From: Vulcanimicrobiia bacterium
GTDB lineage: Bacteria > Eremiobacterota > Eremiobacteria > Baltobacterales > Baltobacteraceae
Reading direction: 5' to 3'
DNA: 24,676 nt
Assembly: GCA_024281135.1 (NCBI GenBank)
Contig: JAMXLG010000106.1
Location: 1 to 24,676, forward strand
Positions 1 to 8,053 of this stretch are shown piece by piece. The translations under genes were made by a program, and so were the position numbers. The notes under the pieces are model-generated. The model did not search any database. It saw only the letters and a list, made by a program, of their open reading frames with translations, and was not told the origin of the DNA. Position 1 is the first letter of the stretch; each line of letters starts with the position of its first letter.

Positions 1-983
1 AGACCGAACAAACCGTCTTTACCTTCAAACGCATAACCTTCGCGAGGCGTGGGAATTGCCGGTGTGTACAGCGTCGTGCGGAAGCCGTTACACACGTTGC
101 AGTTGAAGTTGTTGTAGTACGACGCCGCTTGCGTGAAGAACGGCCGGACTTCACTGTACGTGCGCTGATACACGGTCGGCGAAATCGATTGTTGATCGAG
201 TTCCACGTTCGAATAATCCGGATGCAGCGTTCCGAAAAATGCGGCCGTCGGCGTAACAGGGATCGAAAAATCCGCGCCCATGCGCGACGTCGATCCGCCG
301 GCGGATTCCGCCGCAATCGAACCGAGCCCGTAAAGTGCGGCGCGGGGCCTGGGGATCGGCGCCTTGGCGACGAGCGGGACGGAAACGTTACCGGCGCGCG
401 CCGCGTCGTCCGGCTGCGTCTGCGACGTCTCGTACGACCACACGTCGAGATCGCCGCTCGCGCGTTCGTAACGTATGAATTGCATCCGCCACGTGCCTGC
501 TTTTGCACCGTGAATGACGCTGAGCGGGATCGCCATCGTCACCGTGTAGCCGTCGCTACGAATCGTTCCTTCCGATTGCCAATCGGGAGCAAACGCGGCG
601 TTTTCGGTCGATGCTTCATTGTGCGCGCCGGCCGGATTCGATTCGAATTGATATTCGAAGCCGCCGGGACCAGTAGGCCATAAATCCACCCACACGGCGT
701 CGTCGTTGCTCCACGAGATGCCGCCGTTCGCATTGCTTCCGCCGGTGATCAAGTCGTCGCCGTGCTGCGTCGCGATTATCGATGTGTGTTGTTCGGCATC
801 GAAACGCACGTAGAACATCTTTCCGTCCGTTGTAAAGTGAACGGTCGTGTTGTCACCGGCGGGGCGTCCATGCGCGACGTCCCATTTCAGCGAAATCGAT
901 TGTTGCGGCCACGCCGATTCGGCGGTTGAGCTGGGCGCAAGAAGGGGAGCCGTCTGCGTGACGGGGACTGAGAGAGATAGCAC
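1..983 (-). CDS. DUF5916-type outer-membrane protein with N-terminal CBM9-like domain (partial, 3' end cut)
   Basis: An open frame of 327 codons runs from GTG at 983 to the left edge without a stop, so the C-terminal part lies outside the window. Residues about 25-200 look like a carbohydrate-binding CBM9-like beta-sandwich, with motifs such as WSNDDAVWVDLWP (91-103). From about 215 the frame matches the start of the DUF5916 beta-barrel domain: HPDYSNVELDQQ (254-265) and EVRPFF (278-283) are hallmarks of that family. The GTG start is chosen because AGGAG lies 7 nt upstream (991-995) and overlaps the stop of the preceding hydrolase gene. The N-terminus is mildly hydrophobic but lacks a basic n-region, so a signal peptide is uncertain. 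A CNVC motif (295-298) sits just after the EVRPFF segment. The family is usually predicted to be in the outer membrane, with unproven function. Last visible gene of the minus-strand run. Confidence 0.8.
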   Translation of the reverse strand, partial: MLSLSVPVTQTAPLLAPSSTAESAWPQQSISLKWDVAHGRPAGDNTTVHFTTDGKMFYVRFDAEQHTSIIATQHGDDLITGGSNANGGISWSNDDAVWVDLWPTGPGGFEYQFESNPAGAHNEASTENAAFAPDWQSEGTIRSDGYTVTMAIPLSVIHGAKAGTWRMQFIRYERASGDLDVWSYETSQTQPDDAARAGNVSVPLVAKAPIPRPRAALYGLGSIAAESAGGSTSRMGADFSIPVTPTAAFFGTLHPDYSNVELDQQSISPTVYQRTYSEVRPFFTQAASYYNNFNCNVCNGFRTTLYTPAIPTPREGYAFEGKDGLFG

Positions 984-993
984 GGGAGAACTC

Positions 994-2022
994 CTAATTC
1001 GTTGTGCGAAGCGTGCGCGTGATCCAACTACTAAGGGTCATGAAGTACGCGGGCGACTGCGGCGTCTCGGTTTTTATCGCTTCCGGGGCTGCATCGGCCA
1101 TGCGCTCCGGAACCGGAGGGACCATCATCAAATGATTAGCGTTCGGGATCACCGCATAGGCGATGTTGTCATGCGTCGCGGCAACGCTTCGAAGCGACGC
1201 GACGGTTTGAACGACGGGAATCCACGGATCGGATGATCCCAAGATAAAGAGCATTGGAATCTTCACTTGCTCGACCGCAGTCATCGGATTGTCATCCATC
1301 TGCGTGCGCCACGTTGATTCCGACGGACCTTTGAGTTGCGCGACCGTCGGCATGTACATGTACTGATACCACGGCCGGTTTTCGATCTTTGTAATCGCGG
1401 CAACGGCATCAGCGCGCGAGTTGGTGCCGCGCAAGTATCCGGTCCACATCTTTCGTGCTTGCATCATGTCTTGCACGTCGGAGTTCGCGTAGCCGAGAAC
1501 GTCGAGACGATTCGAATCGGCAAACTCCATTTGCGACTCGGGTGACGTGAGCGGTGCCGAAACCGCTATTGCAAACGACGCGCTGCGGTCGCGCACTGCG
1601 GCGAACGTCGCGAGCCATCCGCCTTGGCTGATGCCCCAATACCCCACGCGTTTTGCGTCGATTTGCGGAAGTGCACGGAGCGTGCGTGCTCCGGCGATAC
1701 CGTCGTCTGCTAGGGTCTCGTATGGGACCTCCGGAGATCCGGTTGATGCCCCGGTACCGCGGCGATCGTATACCAATACCGCGATACCGAGTTGCGTAAG
1801 GCCGTCACGCAGATGTCGATAGAGCGGCGTCGCGGCCAGCGGTTCGGAGGCGCCGTGGTATACGACGACCGCCGGTACTGGATGATCGGAAGCGGGGAGG
1901 TACAAGGTTCCTTTCAACGTCGCGCCGGCGTTGACGAACGTAACGGATTTCGTGGCGACTTCCGTGGAGGGAGGTGCTGACCACGGAAGCGTCACCGCGA
2001 GAACGAGCGCGAAAGTCAACAA
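994..2022 (-). CDS. Secreted alpha/beta hydrolase (dienelactone hydrolase/acyl-peptidase-like)
   Basis: This 342-aa protein starts with a hydrophobic signal peptide (1-16) followed by an alpha/beta-hydrolase fold. The nucleophile elbow is G130-I-S132-Q-G134. The likely acid is D265 in GSSDP and the likely base H297 in NANH. The motif VYHGASE near 55-60 would form the oxyanion region. It should cleave an ester or a peptide bond outside the cytoplasm; the substrate cannot be told. The start is TTG at 2022, supported by AGGAG (2029-2033) 6 nt upstream. It lies 75 bp after the retropepsin gene and its stop overlaps the Shine-Dalgarno of the DUF5916 gene. Its leader (TTAGGAGTTTCCC) is almost identical to that of the following gene. 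Confidence 0.85.
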   Translation of the reverse strand: MLTFALVLAVTLPWSAPPSTEVATKSVTFVNAGATLKGTLYLPASDHPVPAVVVYHGASEPLAATPLYRHLRDGLTQLGIAVLVYDRRGTGASTGSPEVPYETLADDGIAGARTLRALPQIDAKRVGYWGISQGGWLATFAAVRDRSASFAIAVSAPLTSPESQMEFADSNRLDVLGYANSDVQDMMQARKMWTGYLRGTNSRADAVAAITKIENRPWYQYMYMPTVAQLKGPSESTWRTQMDDNPMTAVEQVKIPMLFILGSSDPWIPVVQTVASLRSVAATHDNIAYAVIPNANHLMMVPPVPERMADAAPEAIKTETPQSPAYFMTLSSWITRTLRTTN

Positions 2023-2070
2023 GGGAAACTCCTAAGCTTCAAACTAATTACTTAAGAGTTTACCGGAAAC

Positions 2071-2099
2071 GACTCTTGGAGTCAACTAACGAATTAGTT
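2071..2099 (-). terminator. Two adjacent hairpins after the retropepsin gene (weak terminator or processing site)
   Basis: Read on the minus strand, the stop codon of the retropepsin gene runs into AACTAA-TTCG-TTAGTT (2084-2099), a perfect 6-bp stem with a UUCG tetraloop. It is followed at once by GACTC-CAA-GAGTC (2071-2083). No U tract follows, so it is not a classical Rho-independent terminator. It may attenuate transcription, protect the upstream mRNA end, or mark processing between the protease and hydrolase genes. Confidence 0.4.
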
Positions 2100-2925
2100 A
2101 TTTTGGTTCAAGGTAGAGGGCGCGGGCGTCATAGTCGATCGTCATCCGAAACTCGGGGTAGACGTCGCGGCCCAGGATGCCGTCGTAGCGGCTTTCCGGC
2201 AAATATGGCGGGGCCGCAGCCGCCACGATGGCGGTCATCTGCATGATCCGCACGCCGCCGAAGTCCATCGGCTTCGTCCGGTACTCTTGTTCCTGGGTCG
2301 GAGCCGCGCCAATGCCTATCGTGATACTCTGCTCGGGAGTGAGTGGCCGCCCGACGATGACCGCGCGTGCGAAGTTCGGGAACAGAATCGTGCGCTGCGA
2401 TCCCGTATCGAGCAACAGCGTGGCTTCTTTTCCACCGAACCACGCGTGCACGCGCGCAACACCGTACAGGTCAATTGGAGTCGGCGCAACGTGGGTCGAA
2501 GCCGGATCGAATGAATGATTCGGGTAGACGACGACTTCATGGTGCGGGTAGTCGAGCGTCACAACGTTCGATTGAAAGAACGGCGTCCCGATCAAACCCG
2601 AGACGTGAACGCCGCCGTCATTGTATCCGTACCGCCCGAGAAGACCGAAACGCGCACCACTTGCATGTAACGTGCCGATATCAACGTCTGCCGTTGCCGT
2701 CCGGTTCGCAACGTCGACCGTCATTCCGGCGGCTGCGGCGGCACCCGCATCGATGAAGAGCCCGTTGGTTCCCGTGTCGAGATGAAACCACAAGGTGTGC
2801 CCGTTGATCGTCGCGGCAACGAGAATCCGCCCCGGAAACCGCGAGGGAATCACTTGAGGCGTCATAGCTGCACATGTAAACAGCGGTGTCGAGAGCAACG
2901 CCGCAAGCAAAAGGTGCAGAACCAT
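2098..2925 (-). CDS. Secreted retropepsin-like aspartic protease, two DTG motifs
   Basis: A 275-aa protein from ATG 2925, with signal peptide MVLHLLLAALLSTPLFTCAA (1-20). It shows two aspartyl protease lobes: HLDTGTNGLFID (D50) and LLDTGSQRTILF (D173). Each lobe ends with a typical GLIGTPFF (110-117) or GILGRDVYPEF (249-259) segment, as in bacterial aspartyl-protease family proteins. A single chain carrying both DTG motifs would fold as a pepsin-like pseudodimer. The frame is open upstream to 2976, but that extension lies inside the glmU end and would bury the signal peptide, so ATG 2925 is preferred. It starts only 4 bp after the glmU stop with no ideal ribosome site, so coupled translation is likely. 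Role: periplasmic or extracellular proteolysis; target unknown. Confidence 0.83.
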   Translation of the reverse strand: MVLHLLLAALLSTPLFTCAAMTPQVIPSRFPGRILVAATINGHTLWFHLDTGTNGLFIDAGAAAAAGMTVDVANRTATADVDIGTLHASGARFGLLGRYGYNDGGVHVSGLIGTPFFQSNVVTLDYPHHEVVVYPNHSFDPASTHVAPTPIDLYGVARVHAWFGGKEATLLLDTGSQRTILFPNFARAVIVGRPLTPEQSITIGIGAAPTQEQEYRTKPMDFGGVRIMQMTAIVAAAAPPYLPESRYDGILGRDVYPEFRMTIDYDARALYLEPK

Positions 2926-2929
2926 CTCT

Positions 2930-4276
2930 TTATTTTTTCGGCAGAATCCTCGCCGGATTTCCTGCGACCCGCTCACCCGGCGGGACGTCCTTGGTCACGA
3001 CCGATCCCGCGCCAGTGAGGGCGCCGTCGCCGATCGTGCGCGGTGCGACGATCGAGGTGTTCGACCCGATCGACACGTTCTTGCCGATGGTCGTGCGATT
3101 CTTATTCTTTCCGTCGTAGTTGCACGTGATGGTGCCGGCGCCGATATTGCTCTCTTCGCCAATCGATGCATCGCCGAGATACGAGAGGTGCGCCGATTTC
3201 GCGCCTTTCGCATATTCCGAGTTCTTGATTTCGACGAAATTACCGACGCGGTTGTCGCCCGCGAGCCTTGCATGCCCACGAACGTGCGCGAACGGACCGA
3301 TGAGCGAATCGTCGCCGATTTCGCTTTCGGCAATGACACTTTCACGGATCGTCACGTCGTTCCCGATCTTTGCATCGGAAATCCGAGTATGCGGACCGAC
3401 GACGCAGCGTTCGCCGATCTCGGTCAAGAGCGAGATGCTCGTGCCGGGATAAATGACTGTGTCGCGTCCAATGGTCAACTCAGGCTCGAGATACGTGGTA
3501 TCCGGATCGATAATGGTGACCCCGTCGCGCATATGCTGTGCGCAGATGCGCGCGTTCATCTCTCTGCGCGCTAGCGCGAGTTCTGCGCGGTCGTTGATGC
3601 CGAGCACGTGCAGGTGGTCGCCGCAAAGCACAGGCCGAACGCGTTTGCCCTGGCGCACGAAATGCTCGACGGTATCCGTCAGGTAGTATTCGTTCTGCGC
3701 GTTGTCGTTTTTCAGCTGTGCGACCGCATCGCGCAGGTCGTCTTCCGCGAATGCGTAGATGCCCGCGTTCATTTCGTCGATCTCGAGCTCTTGTGGCGAC
3801 GCGTCACGCACTTCGACGATGCGCTCGACGTCATGTCCTTTGCGCACGATACGTCCGAAATTCGACGGTAGCGGCATCTTGACGGTGACGAGCGCCATCG
3901 CCGCTCCGTGCGCGCCATCCGATTCGAGCGACCCCATCATGCCGCGGAAGATTTCATCCGTAACGAGCGGCATGTCGCCGTACGCAACGATGATCCGTCC
4001 TCCGCTTTGCGCGTCCATAGCCTCGAGCGCGACCTTGACTGCATGACCGGTGCCGAGCTGTTCCCTTTGCACGACGCTGCGCACGTCGAATTCGCCGATT
4101 CGTGACTCGAGTTCATCGTTCGTCACCACCAGGATGTCGCTGATGCCGGAACGCCGCAGGGCTGCGATCGTATACCACAGCATCGGCCGGCCGCAGAGTT
4201 CGTGCAGAACCTTCGGCGTCGCACTCTTCATTCGCGTGCCTTTGCCGGCAGCGAGAACGATCGCGCGTACAATCAT
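2930..4276 (-). CDS. glmU: Bifunctional N-acetylglucosamine-1-phosphate uridyltransferase / glucosamine-1-phosphate acetyltransferase
   Basis: This 448-aa cytosolic enzyme makes UDP-GlcNAc, the precursor for peptidoglycan and other envelope glycans. The N-terminal uridyltransferase half has LAAGKGTRM (8-16), the GTGHAVKVAL loop (75-84), metal-binding D101 in AYGDMPL and N228 in GIND. The C-terminal left-handed beta-helix has the hexapeptide rhythm from about 250. The acetyltransferase residues include H363 in SAHLSYLGDA, with the NIGAGTITCNYDG loop at 377-389. Length is close to the usual 450-460 aa. ATG at 4276 abuts the gltX stop (4277), so the two genes are read together. Identification is firm. 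Confidence 0.97.
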   Translation of the reverse strand: MIVRAIVLAAGKGTRMKSATPKVLHELCGRPMLWYTIAALRRSGISDILVVTNDELESRIGEFDVRSVVQREQLGTGHAVKVALEAMDAQSGGRIIVAYGDMPLVTDEIFRGMMGSLESDGAHGAAMALVTVKMPLPSNFGRIVRKGHDVERIVEVRDASPQELEIDEMNAGIYAFAEDDLRDAVAQLKNDNAQNEYYLTDTVEHFVRQGKRVRPVLCGDHLHVLGINDRAELALARREMNARICAQHMRDGVTIIDPDTTYLEPELTIGRDTVIYPGTSISLLTEIGERCVVGPHTRISDAKIGNDVTIRESVIAESEIGDDSLIGPFAHVRGHARLAGDNRVGNFVEIKNSEYAKGAKSAHLSYLGDASIGEESNIGAGTITCNYDGKNKNRTTIGKNVSIGSNTSIVAPRTIGDGALTGAGSVVTKDVPPGERVAGNPARILPKK

Positions 4277-5737
4277 CTAATGCAGCACCTCGAGCGCATT
4301 TTCGAGACGACGCAGCGATTCTTGTGGTCCGAGAATCTCCATGTCGTCAAAAAGAGGAAGTGCCGTTGGGCTGCCGGTGATTGCGATGTAGAAGAGGCGT
4401 GCCACGTCTTTGAATTTCACTCCTAGGTTCGCCGAAGTCGTTTTAAATGTTGCGCCTATCTGCTCTTGGTTCCAGCGATCACCGTCCAGCGTCAACAGTG
4501 CATCGATGCTTCCACGGAGCGCGAGCTTCGCCTGATCAGCCGAGAGCTTCGGCAACTCGAGATCACGCTTCGAGAGCTCTGGACGGTTGACTAAAAAATC
4601 GATCGCCGGACCGAAGTCTGCAAGGGTCTCGAGGCGCGACATCGCGATCGAGGCGATGTGCTTGCGCTGAGATTCCGGCACGGCTGCTGGCCACACGAAC
4701 CCGTAGTCGTCAAGCAACTGCATGAAGCTCTCGACCGTGCGGTTACGCATCCACTGCCCGTTGAGCCACGTCAACTTCGGAATGTCGAAGACGGGACCGC
4801 CCAGCGCGATTGTCGTAAGATCGAAGCGCTTGGGTTCGGAGAGCGTCTCGAGCAAAGGCGCCCCGATCAGCTGCGGATCATCGTTGCGCGAATCGACGAG
4901 GATCGCGAGAAAATTCATCAAGGCTTGCGGGATGAACCCACGCTCGCGATAGTAGAGAATGCTGGTCGGATTTTTGCGCTTGCTGAGTTTGGTACGATCG
5001 GGATTGCGCAGCAGCGGCAGATGACAGAGCTGCGGCGCGTCCCACCCGAAGTACCGGTACAGAAGCAAGTGTTTCGGTGCCGAGCTGATCCACTCTTCAC
5101 CGCGGATCACGTGCGTGATCTCCATTAAATGATCGTCGATCACGTTCGCAAGATGATACGTCGGAAAACCGTCGGCTTTCATCAGGACTTGCATGTCGAC
5201 CGTCTTCCAGTCGACGGTGATCGTGCCGCGCAACAGGTCTTCAAACACACAGGCACCGGACGACGGAACCTTCATCCGAATCACGTAGGGCTCACCCGCG
5301 GCCTCGCGGCGCGCGACCTCTTCCGCCGTGTACGTGAGGCACAAGCCGTCGTAATGCGGCGGCATCTTTGCAGCGCGCTGCGCCTCGCGCATTTCTTCCA
5401 AACGCTCCGGCGTGCAAAAGCACTTGAACGCATCGCCTTGATCGAGCAGCTGCTGCGCGTGCTTGCGATAGATCTCAGAGCGTTCACTTTGGCGGTACGG
5501 GCCGTGCGGTCCGTGGATATCCGGGCCTTCATCCCATGAAAGCCCGAGCCAATGCAGCGAATCGAGAATCGCATCTTCGCTCTCGCGCGTGCTACGCACC
5601 TGATCGGTATCTTCGATGCGCAGAAGAAATTCGCCGCCATTGCTCTTGGCGAAACAGTAGTTCACCAGCGCGACATATGCCGTGCCAACATGAGGGTCGC
5701 CCGTCGGAGACGGAGCGACCCGCGTGCGTACTTTCAT
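4277..5737 (-). CDS. gltX: Glutamyl-tRNA synthetase
   Basis: A class I aminoacyl-tRNA synthetase of 486 aa that charges tRNA-Glu (and possibly tRNA-Gln). The HIGH-type motif is HVGT (16-19) in PSPTGDPHVGTAY. The KMSKS-type motif is KLSKRK (250-255). LRIEDTD (39-45) is a GluRS signature. Cysteines C106, C108 and C133 fall where some GluRS bind zinc, though the site looks incomplete. The start ATG 5737 is preceded directly by AAAGGA, spaced unusually close. A dispersed-type repeat unit lies between this start and the stop of the B12-subunit gene (28-bp gap). Co-location with mutase genes looks like operon packing, not a shared function. Whether it is discriminating or not cannot be told by eye. 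Confidence 0.97.
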   Translation of the reverse strand: MKVRTRVAPSPTGDPHVGTAYVALVNYCFAKSNGGEFLLRIEDTDQVRSTRESEDAILDSLHWLGLSWDEGPDIHGPHGPYRQSERSEIYRKHAQQLLDQGDAFKCFCTPERLEEMREAQRAAKMPPHYDGLCLTYTAEEVARREAAGEPYVIRMKVPSSGACVFEDLLRGTITVDWKTVDMQVLMKADGFPTYHLANVIDDHLMEITHVIRGEEWISSAPKHLLLYRYFGWDAPQLCHLPLLRNPDRTKLSKRKNPTSILYYRERGFIPQALMNFLAILVDSRNDDPQLIGAPLLETLSEPKRFDLTTIALGGPVFDIPKLTWLNGQWMRNRTVESFMQLLDDYGFVWPAAVPESQRKHIASIAMSRLETLADFGPAIDFLVNRPELSKRDLELPKLSADQAKLALRGSIDALLTLDGDRWNQEQIGATFKTTSANLGVKFKDVARLFYIAITGSPTALPLFDDMEILGPQESLRRLENALEVLH

Positions 5738-5745
5738 TCCTTTAA

Positions 5746-5764
5746 TCCTGAGCCTGTCGAAGGG
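5746..5764. repeat. Short intergenic repeat-type unit (CCCTTCGACAGGCTCAGGA)
   Basis: The 19-bp unit fills most of the gap between the B12-subunit gene and gltX. From memory, units of this exact kind (CCTTCGACAGGCTCAGG and close variants) recur as dispersed intergenic repeats in many environmental bacterial genomes. Only one copy lies in this window, so its repeat status here is inferred. It contains no strong hairpin of its own. Confidence 0.45.
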
Positions 5765-5765
5765 C

Positions 5766-6182
5766 CTAACCGACTAACTCGCGACGCTTGCCACACTCCG
5801 CTTCGACGAAATCGATGATTTCTTGCAGCGGCGCCCCTGGCGTAAACACCGCTTTGACGCCGAGCTTACGCAATTCGTCCGCGTCTTCCGGCGGAATGGT
5901 TCCTCCGCCGAAAAAGACGACGTCCTCGGCGCCTTGCGCTTTGAGTTGCTCGAGCACGAGCGGGAAAAGCGTCATATGCGCGCCGGAGAGAATCGAAAGA
6001 CCGATTCCATCGGCGTCTTCTTGGATCGCTGTTTGCACGATCTGCTCCGGCGTCTGAAAGAGGCCGGTATAGATCACTTCCATACCCGCATCGCGCAACG
6101 CGCGAGCAATGACTTTCGCGCCTCGATCGTGACCGTCGAGGCCGGCTTTAGCGATGACGATGCGTAGTGGTCGGTTGGCCAT
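5766..6182 (-). CDS. Acyl-CoA mutase small subunit, cobalamin (B12)-binding domain
   Basis: The 138-aa protein consists of a single B12-binding Rossmann domain. The base-off/His-on motif is D16-G-H18-D-R-G21, with the SILSGAH segment (about 71-77) and the GGGTIPPED loop (about 92-100) completing the nucleotide-tail pocket. It is the separate small subunit that pairs with the mutase large subunit just upstream, as in two-subunit methylmalonyl-, isobutyryl- and 2-hydroxyisobutyryl-CoA mutases. ATG 6182 is chosen because AAAGGA lies 4 nt upstream and the family begins at this point; the longer open frame to 6251 adds a non-homologous arginine-rich stretch. The gene starts inside the end of the 49-aa ORF. 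Confidence 0.93.
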   Translation of the reverse strand: MANRPLRIVIAKAGLDGHDRGAKVIARALRDAGMEVIYTGLFQTPEQIVQTAIQEDADGIGLSILSGAHMTLFPLVLEQLKAQGAEDVVFFGGGTIPPEDADELRKLGVKAVFTPGAPLQEIIDFVEAECGKRRELVG

Positions 6183-6297
6183 AGATTCCTTTGCGATGAA
6201 GTTCCTCGGCCAGGCGCAACGCTTCTTCGAACTTGCGCTTGACCTCGGCAAGCGTGCGACGCACGCGATGCCGTTCGAATTCGTTCTTTATTCTCAT
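6148..6297 (-). CDS. Small coupled ORF (49 aa) between the mutase subunits, function unknown
   Basis: The mutase stop and this ATG share one base (TAATG), and the ORF runs 49 codons to TAA at 6148, overlapping the first 35 bp of the B12-subunit gene in another frame. The peptide begins [20 protein letters not shown] and continues with alternating acidic, basic and aliphatic residues to about residue 37, as expected for one amphipathic helix; the tail is His/Arg-rich. This is the only frame that couples to the mutase stop with a proper start. It could be a small interaction peptide, or it may only carry ribosomes from one subunit gene to the next. I do not recognise a family. Confidence 0.5.
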   Translation of the reverse strand: MRIKNEFERHRVRRTLAEVKRKFEEALRLAEELHRKGIYGQPTTTHRHR

Positions 6298-7949
6298 TAG
6301 AAGACAGAACGCTCCGTATATCTCCCGTACACCTCAACCATCGCCTCGACGATCTCGCCTTCCGAGCAGTAGGCGTTCACGCAGTCGATGAGGTGCGGCA
6401 TCAGGTTATCGTGTTCATCGCGGCAGGCCGCTTGCAGACGATCGAGCGTTTGTTGGACCTTGCCGTTGTCGCGGCTCGCGCGCAGCTCTTGCAGCGAACG
6501 TGCTTGCCCTTGTGCAACCTCTTCCGTGATCTTGAGGAGATCCATATCGAGTTGATCGCCCTCGCGTTCGAAGTAGTTGACGCCGACGATGATACGGTCT
6601 TTGGTTTCGATCGAACGCTGATAGCGATAGCTCGCTTCAGCGATCTCTTTTTGGAAGAAGCCCGCTTCGATTGCGTCAATGACGCCGCCGTACTCTTCAA
6701 TTTGCTGGAAGTATGTTTCGGCTTGGCGCTCCATCTCGTCGGTAAGCGCCTCGACGAAATACGAACCGCCCAACGGGTCGACGACGTTCGTCACGTTGGT
6801 TTCGTACGCAAGCACCTGTTGCGTACGCAGCGCGATTTCAACCGATTTTTCGGTCGGAAGCGCGAGTACTTCGTCCATCGAGTTCGTGTGCAGCGATTGC
6901 GTACCACCGAGTACCGCCGCCATCGCCTCGTATGCGACGCGAACGATGTTGTTCTCCGGCTGTTGCGCGGTCGCGCTGCAACCCGCGGTTTGCGTGTGAA
7001 AACGTAGCTGCCACGACTTCGGATTCTTCGCGCCGTAGCGTTCGCGCATGCGCTTGGCGTAGATGCGGCGCGCCGCGCGGAACTTGGCGATCTCTTCAAA
7101 GAAATCGATGTGCGAATTAAAGAAGAACGACAGACGCGGCGCAAACGAATCAACGTCGAGCCCGCGCGCCATCGCCGCTTCGACGTACGCGAAGCCGTCC
7201 GCAAGCGTGAACGCGAGTTCTTGTGCGGCCGTCGAACCCGCTTCGCGAATGTGATAGCCGGAGATCGAGATCGTGTTCCACTTCGGCATTTCGGCCGTGC
7301 AGAATTCGATCATGTCGACGATCACGCGCATGTGCGGACGCGGCGGGAAGATCCACTCCTTCTGCGCGATGTATTCTTTGAGAATATCCGCTTGAATCGT
7401 TCCGCCGAGTGCGGTACGCGGAATGCCCTTCTTCTCGGCTGCTGCGATGTATTGCGCCACTGCAATTGCTGCGGGTCCGTTGATCGTCATCGACGTCGTG
7501 ATGTCGCCCATGTCGATGCCGTCGAAGAGCTGCTCCATGTCGCGCAGTGAGTCAATCGCCACGCCGCACTTGCCGACTTCACCACGCGCCTGCGGCGCGT
7601 CGGAGTCGTAGCCCATCAGCGTCGGCATGTCGAACGCGACGGAGAGTCCGTGCTGGCCTTGCGAGAGCAGAAAGTGATACCGCTCGTTGGTCTGTTTGGC
7701 GTTACCGAAACCCGCGAACTGGCGCATCGTCCAGAGGCGATCGCGGTAGCCGTTTTTGTGAATGCCGCGAGTGTACGGATATTCTCCCGGCGGCACATTG
7801 GTATGGGTGACGTCTTCGGGCTCGTAGACGGTCTTCTCCGGCACGTCGGAAATAGTGCGGTCGATGGCTCCCGAACCCGGTCCCGTCCGCAAATACCCCG
7901 GCTCCGTCTTCGCCCCGGATCCGTTGGGGCGGTCGATCATCTTAGCCAA
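6297..7949 (-). CDS. Acyl-CoA mutase large subunit (methylmalonyl-CoA mutase family)
   Basis: The 550-aa TIM-barrel subunit of a B12-dependent carbon-skeleton mutase. Family motifs run through it: [10 protein letters not shown] (73-82), [10 protein letters not shown] (101-110), [38 protein letters not shown] and [10 protein letters not shown]. It lacks a fused B12 domain, supplied by the separate 138-aa subunit downstream. Residue F78 sits where methylmalonyl-CoA mutases usually have a substrate-carboxylate-binding Tyr, while R208 (in RPHMRV) keeps the matching Arg, so substrate choice is uncertain. The start TTG 7949 has AGGAAG (7957-7962) 7 nt upstream; ATG 7940 lies 16 nt from that site and is the alternative. 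First gene of the long minus-strand run. The family includes methylmalonyl-, isobutyryl-, ethylmalonyl- and hydroxyisobutyryl-CoA mutases. Confidence 0.93.
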   Translation of the reverse strand: MAKMIDRPNGSGAKTEPGYLRTGPGSGAIDRTISDVPEKTVYEPEDVTHTNVPPGEYPYTRGIHKNGYRDRLWTMRQFAGFGNAKQTNERYHFLLSQGQHGLSVAFDMPTLMGYDSDAPQARGEVGKCGVAIDSLRDMEQLFDGIDMGDITTSMTINGPAAIAVAQYIAAAEKKGIPRTALGGTIQADILKEYIAQKEWIFPPRPHMRVIVDMIEFCTAEMPKWNTISISGYHIREAGSTAAQELAFTLADGFAYVEAAMARGLDVDSFAPRLSFFFNSHIDFFEEIAKFRAARRIYAKRMRERYGAKNPKSWQLRFHTQTAGCSATAQQPENNIVRVAYEAMAAVLGGTQSLHTNSMDEVLALPTEKSVEIALRTQQVLAYETNVTNVVDPLGGSYFVEALTDEMERQAETYFQQIEEYGGVIDAIEAGFFQKEIAEASYRYQRSIETKDRIIVGVNYFEREGDQLDMDLLKITEEVAQGQARSLQELRASRDNGKVQQTLDRLQAACRDEHDNLMPHLIDCVNAYCSEGEIVEAMVEVYGRYTERSVF

Positions 7950-8042
7950 GCTGGAACTTCCTCTTAATAGGGATGTCAGAAGTGCTATTCTCCCAAACCC
8001 TGGGCCGCCCCGCAAGTGAAGAGGTCGCGGCCGAACAGCGTT

Positions 8043-8053
8043 ATACTAAGTAT
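8043..8053. promoter_or_regulatory. Perfect palindrome ATACT-A-AGTAT, candidate ArsR operator
   Basis: The 11-bp perfect inverted repeat ends on the first base of the -35 box of the arsR-type promoter, and lies in the divergent region facing the mutase operon. ArsR-family repressors commonly bind AT-rich inverted repeats overlapping their own promoter, so autoregulation is a reasonable inference. A second, looser repeat (TATAA, 8061-8065, and TTATA, 8076-8080) lies within the promoter. Confidence 0.45.

Noticed and set aside
129..683. Plus-strand ORF of 184 aa, very arginine-rich
   Set aside because: It is antisense to the DUF5916-type gene, whose minus-strand translation matches a known family; the arginine-rich composition is typical of a shadow frame in this genome.
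4658..5128. Plus-strand ORF of 156 aa inside gltX
   Set aside because: It is antisense to a certain gltX and shows no family motif.
6183..6251. Longer start of the B12-binding subunit
   Set aside because: The extra 23 residues do not fit the family, and ATG 6182 has its own AAAGGA ribosome site.
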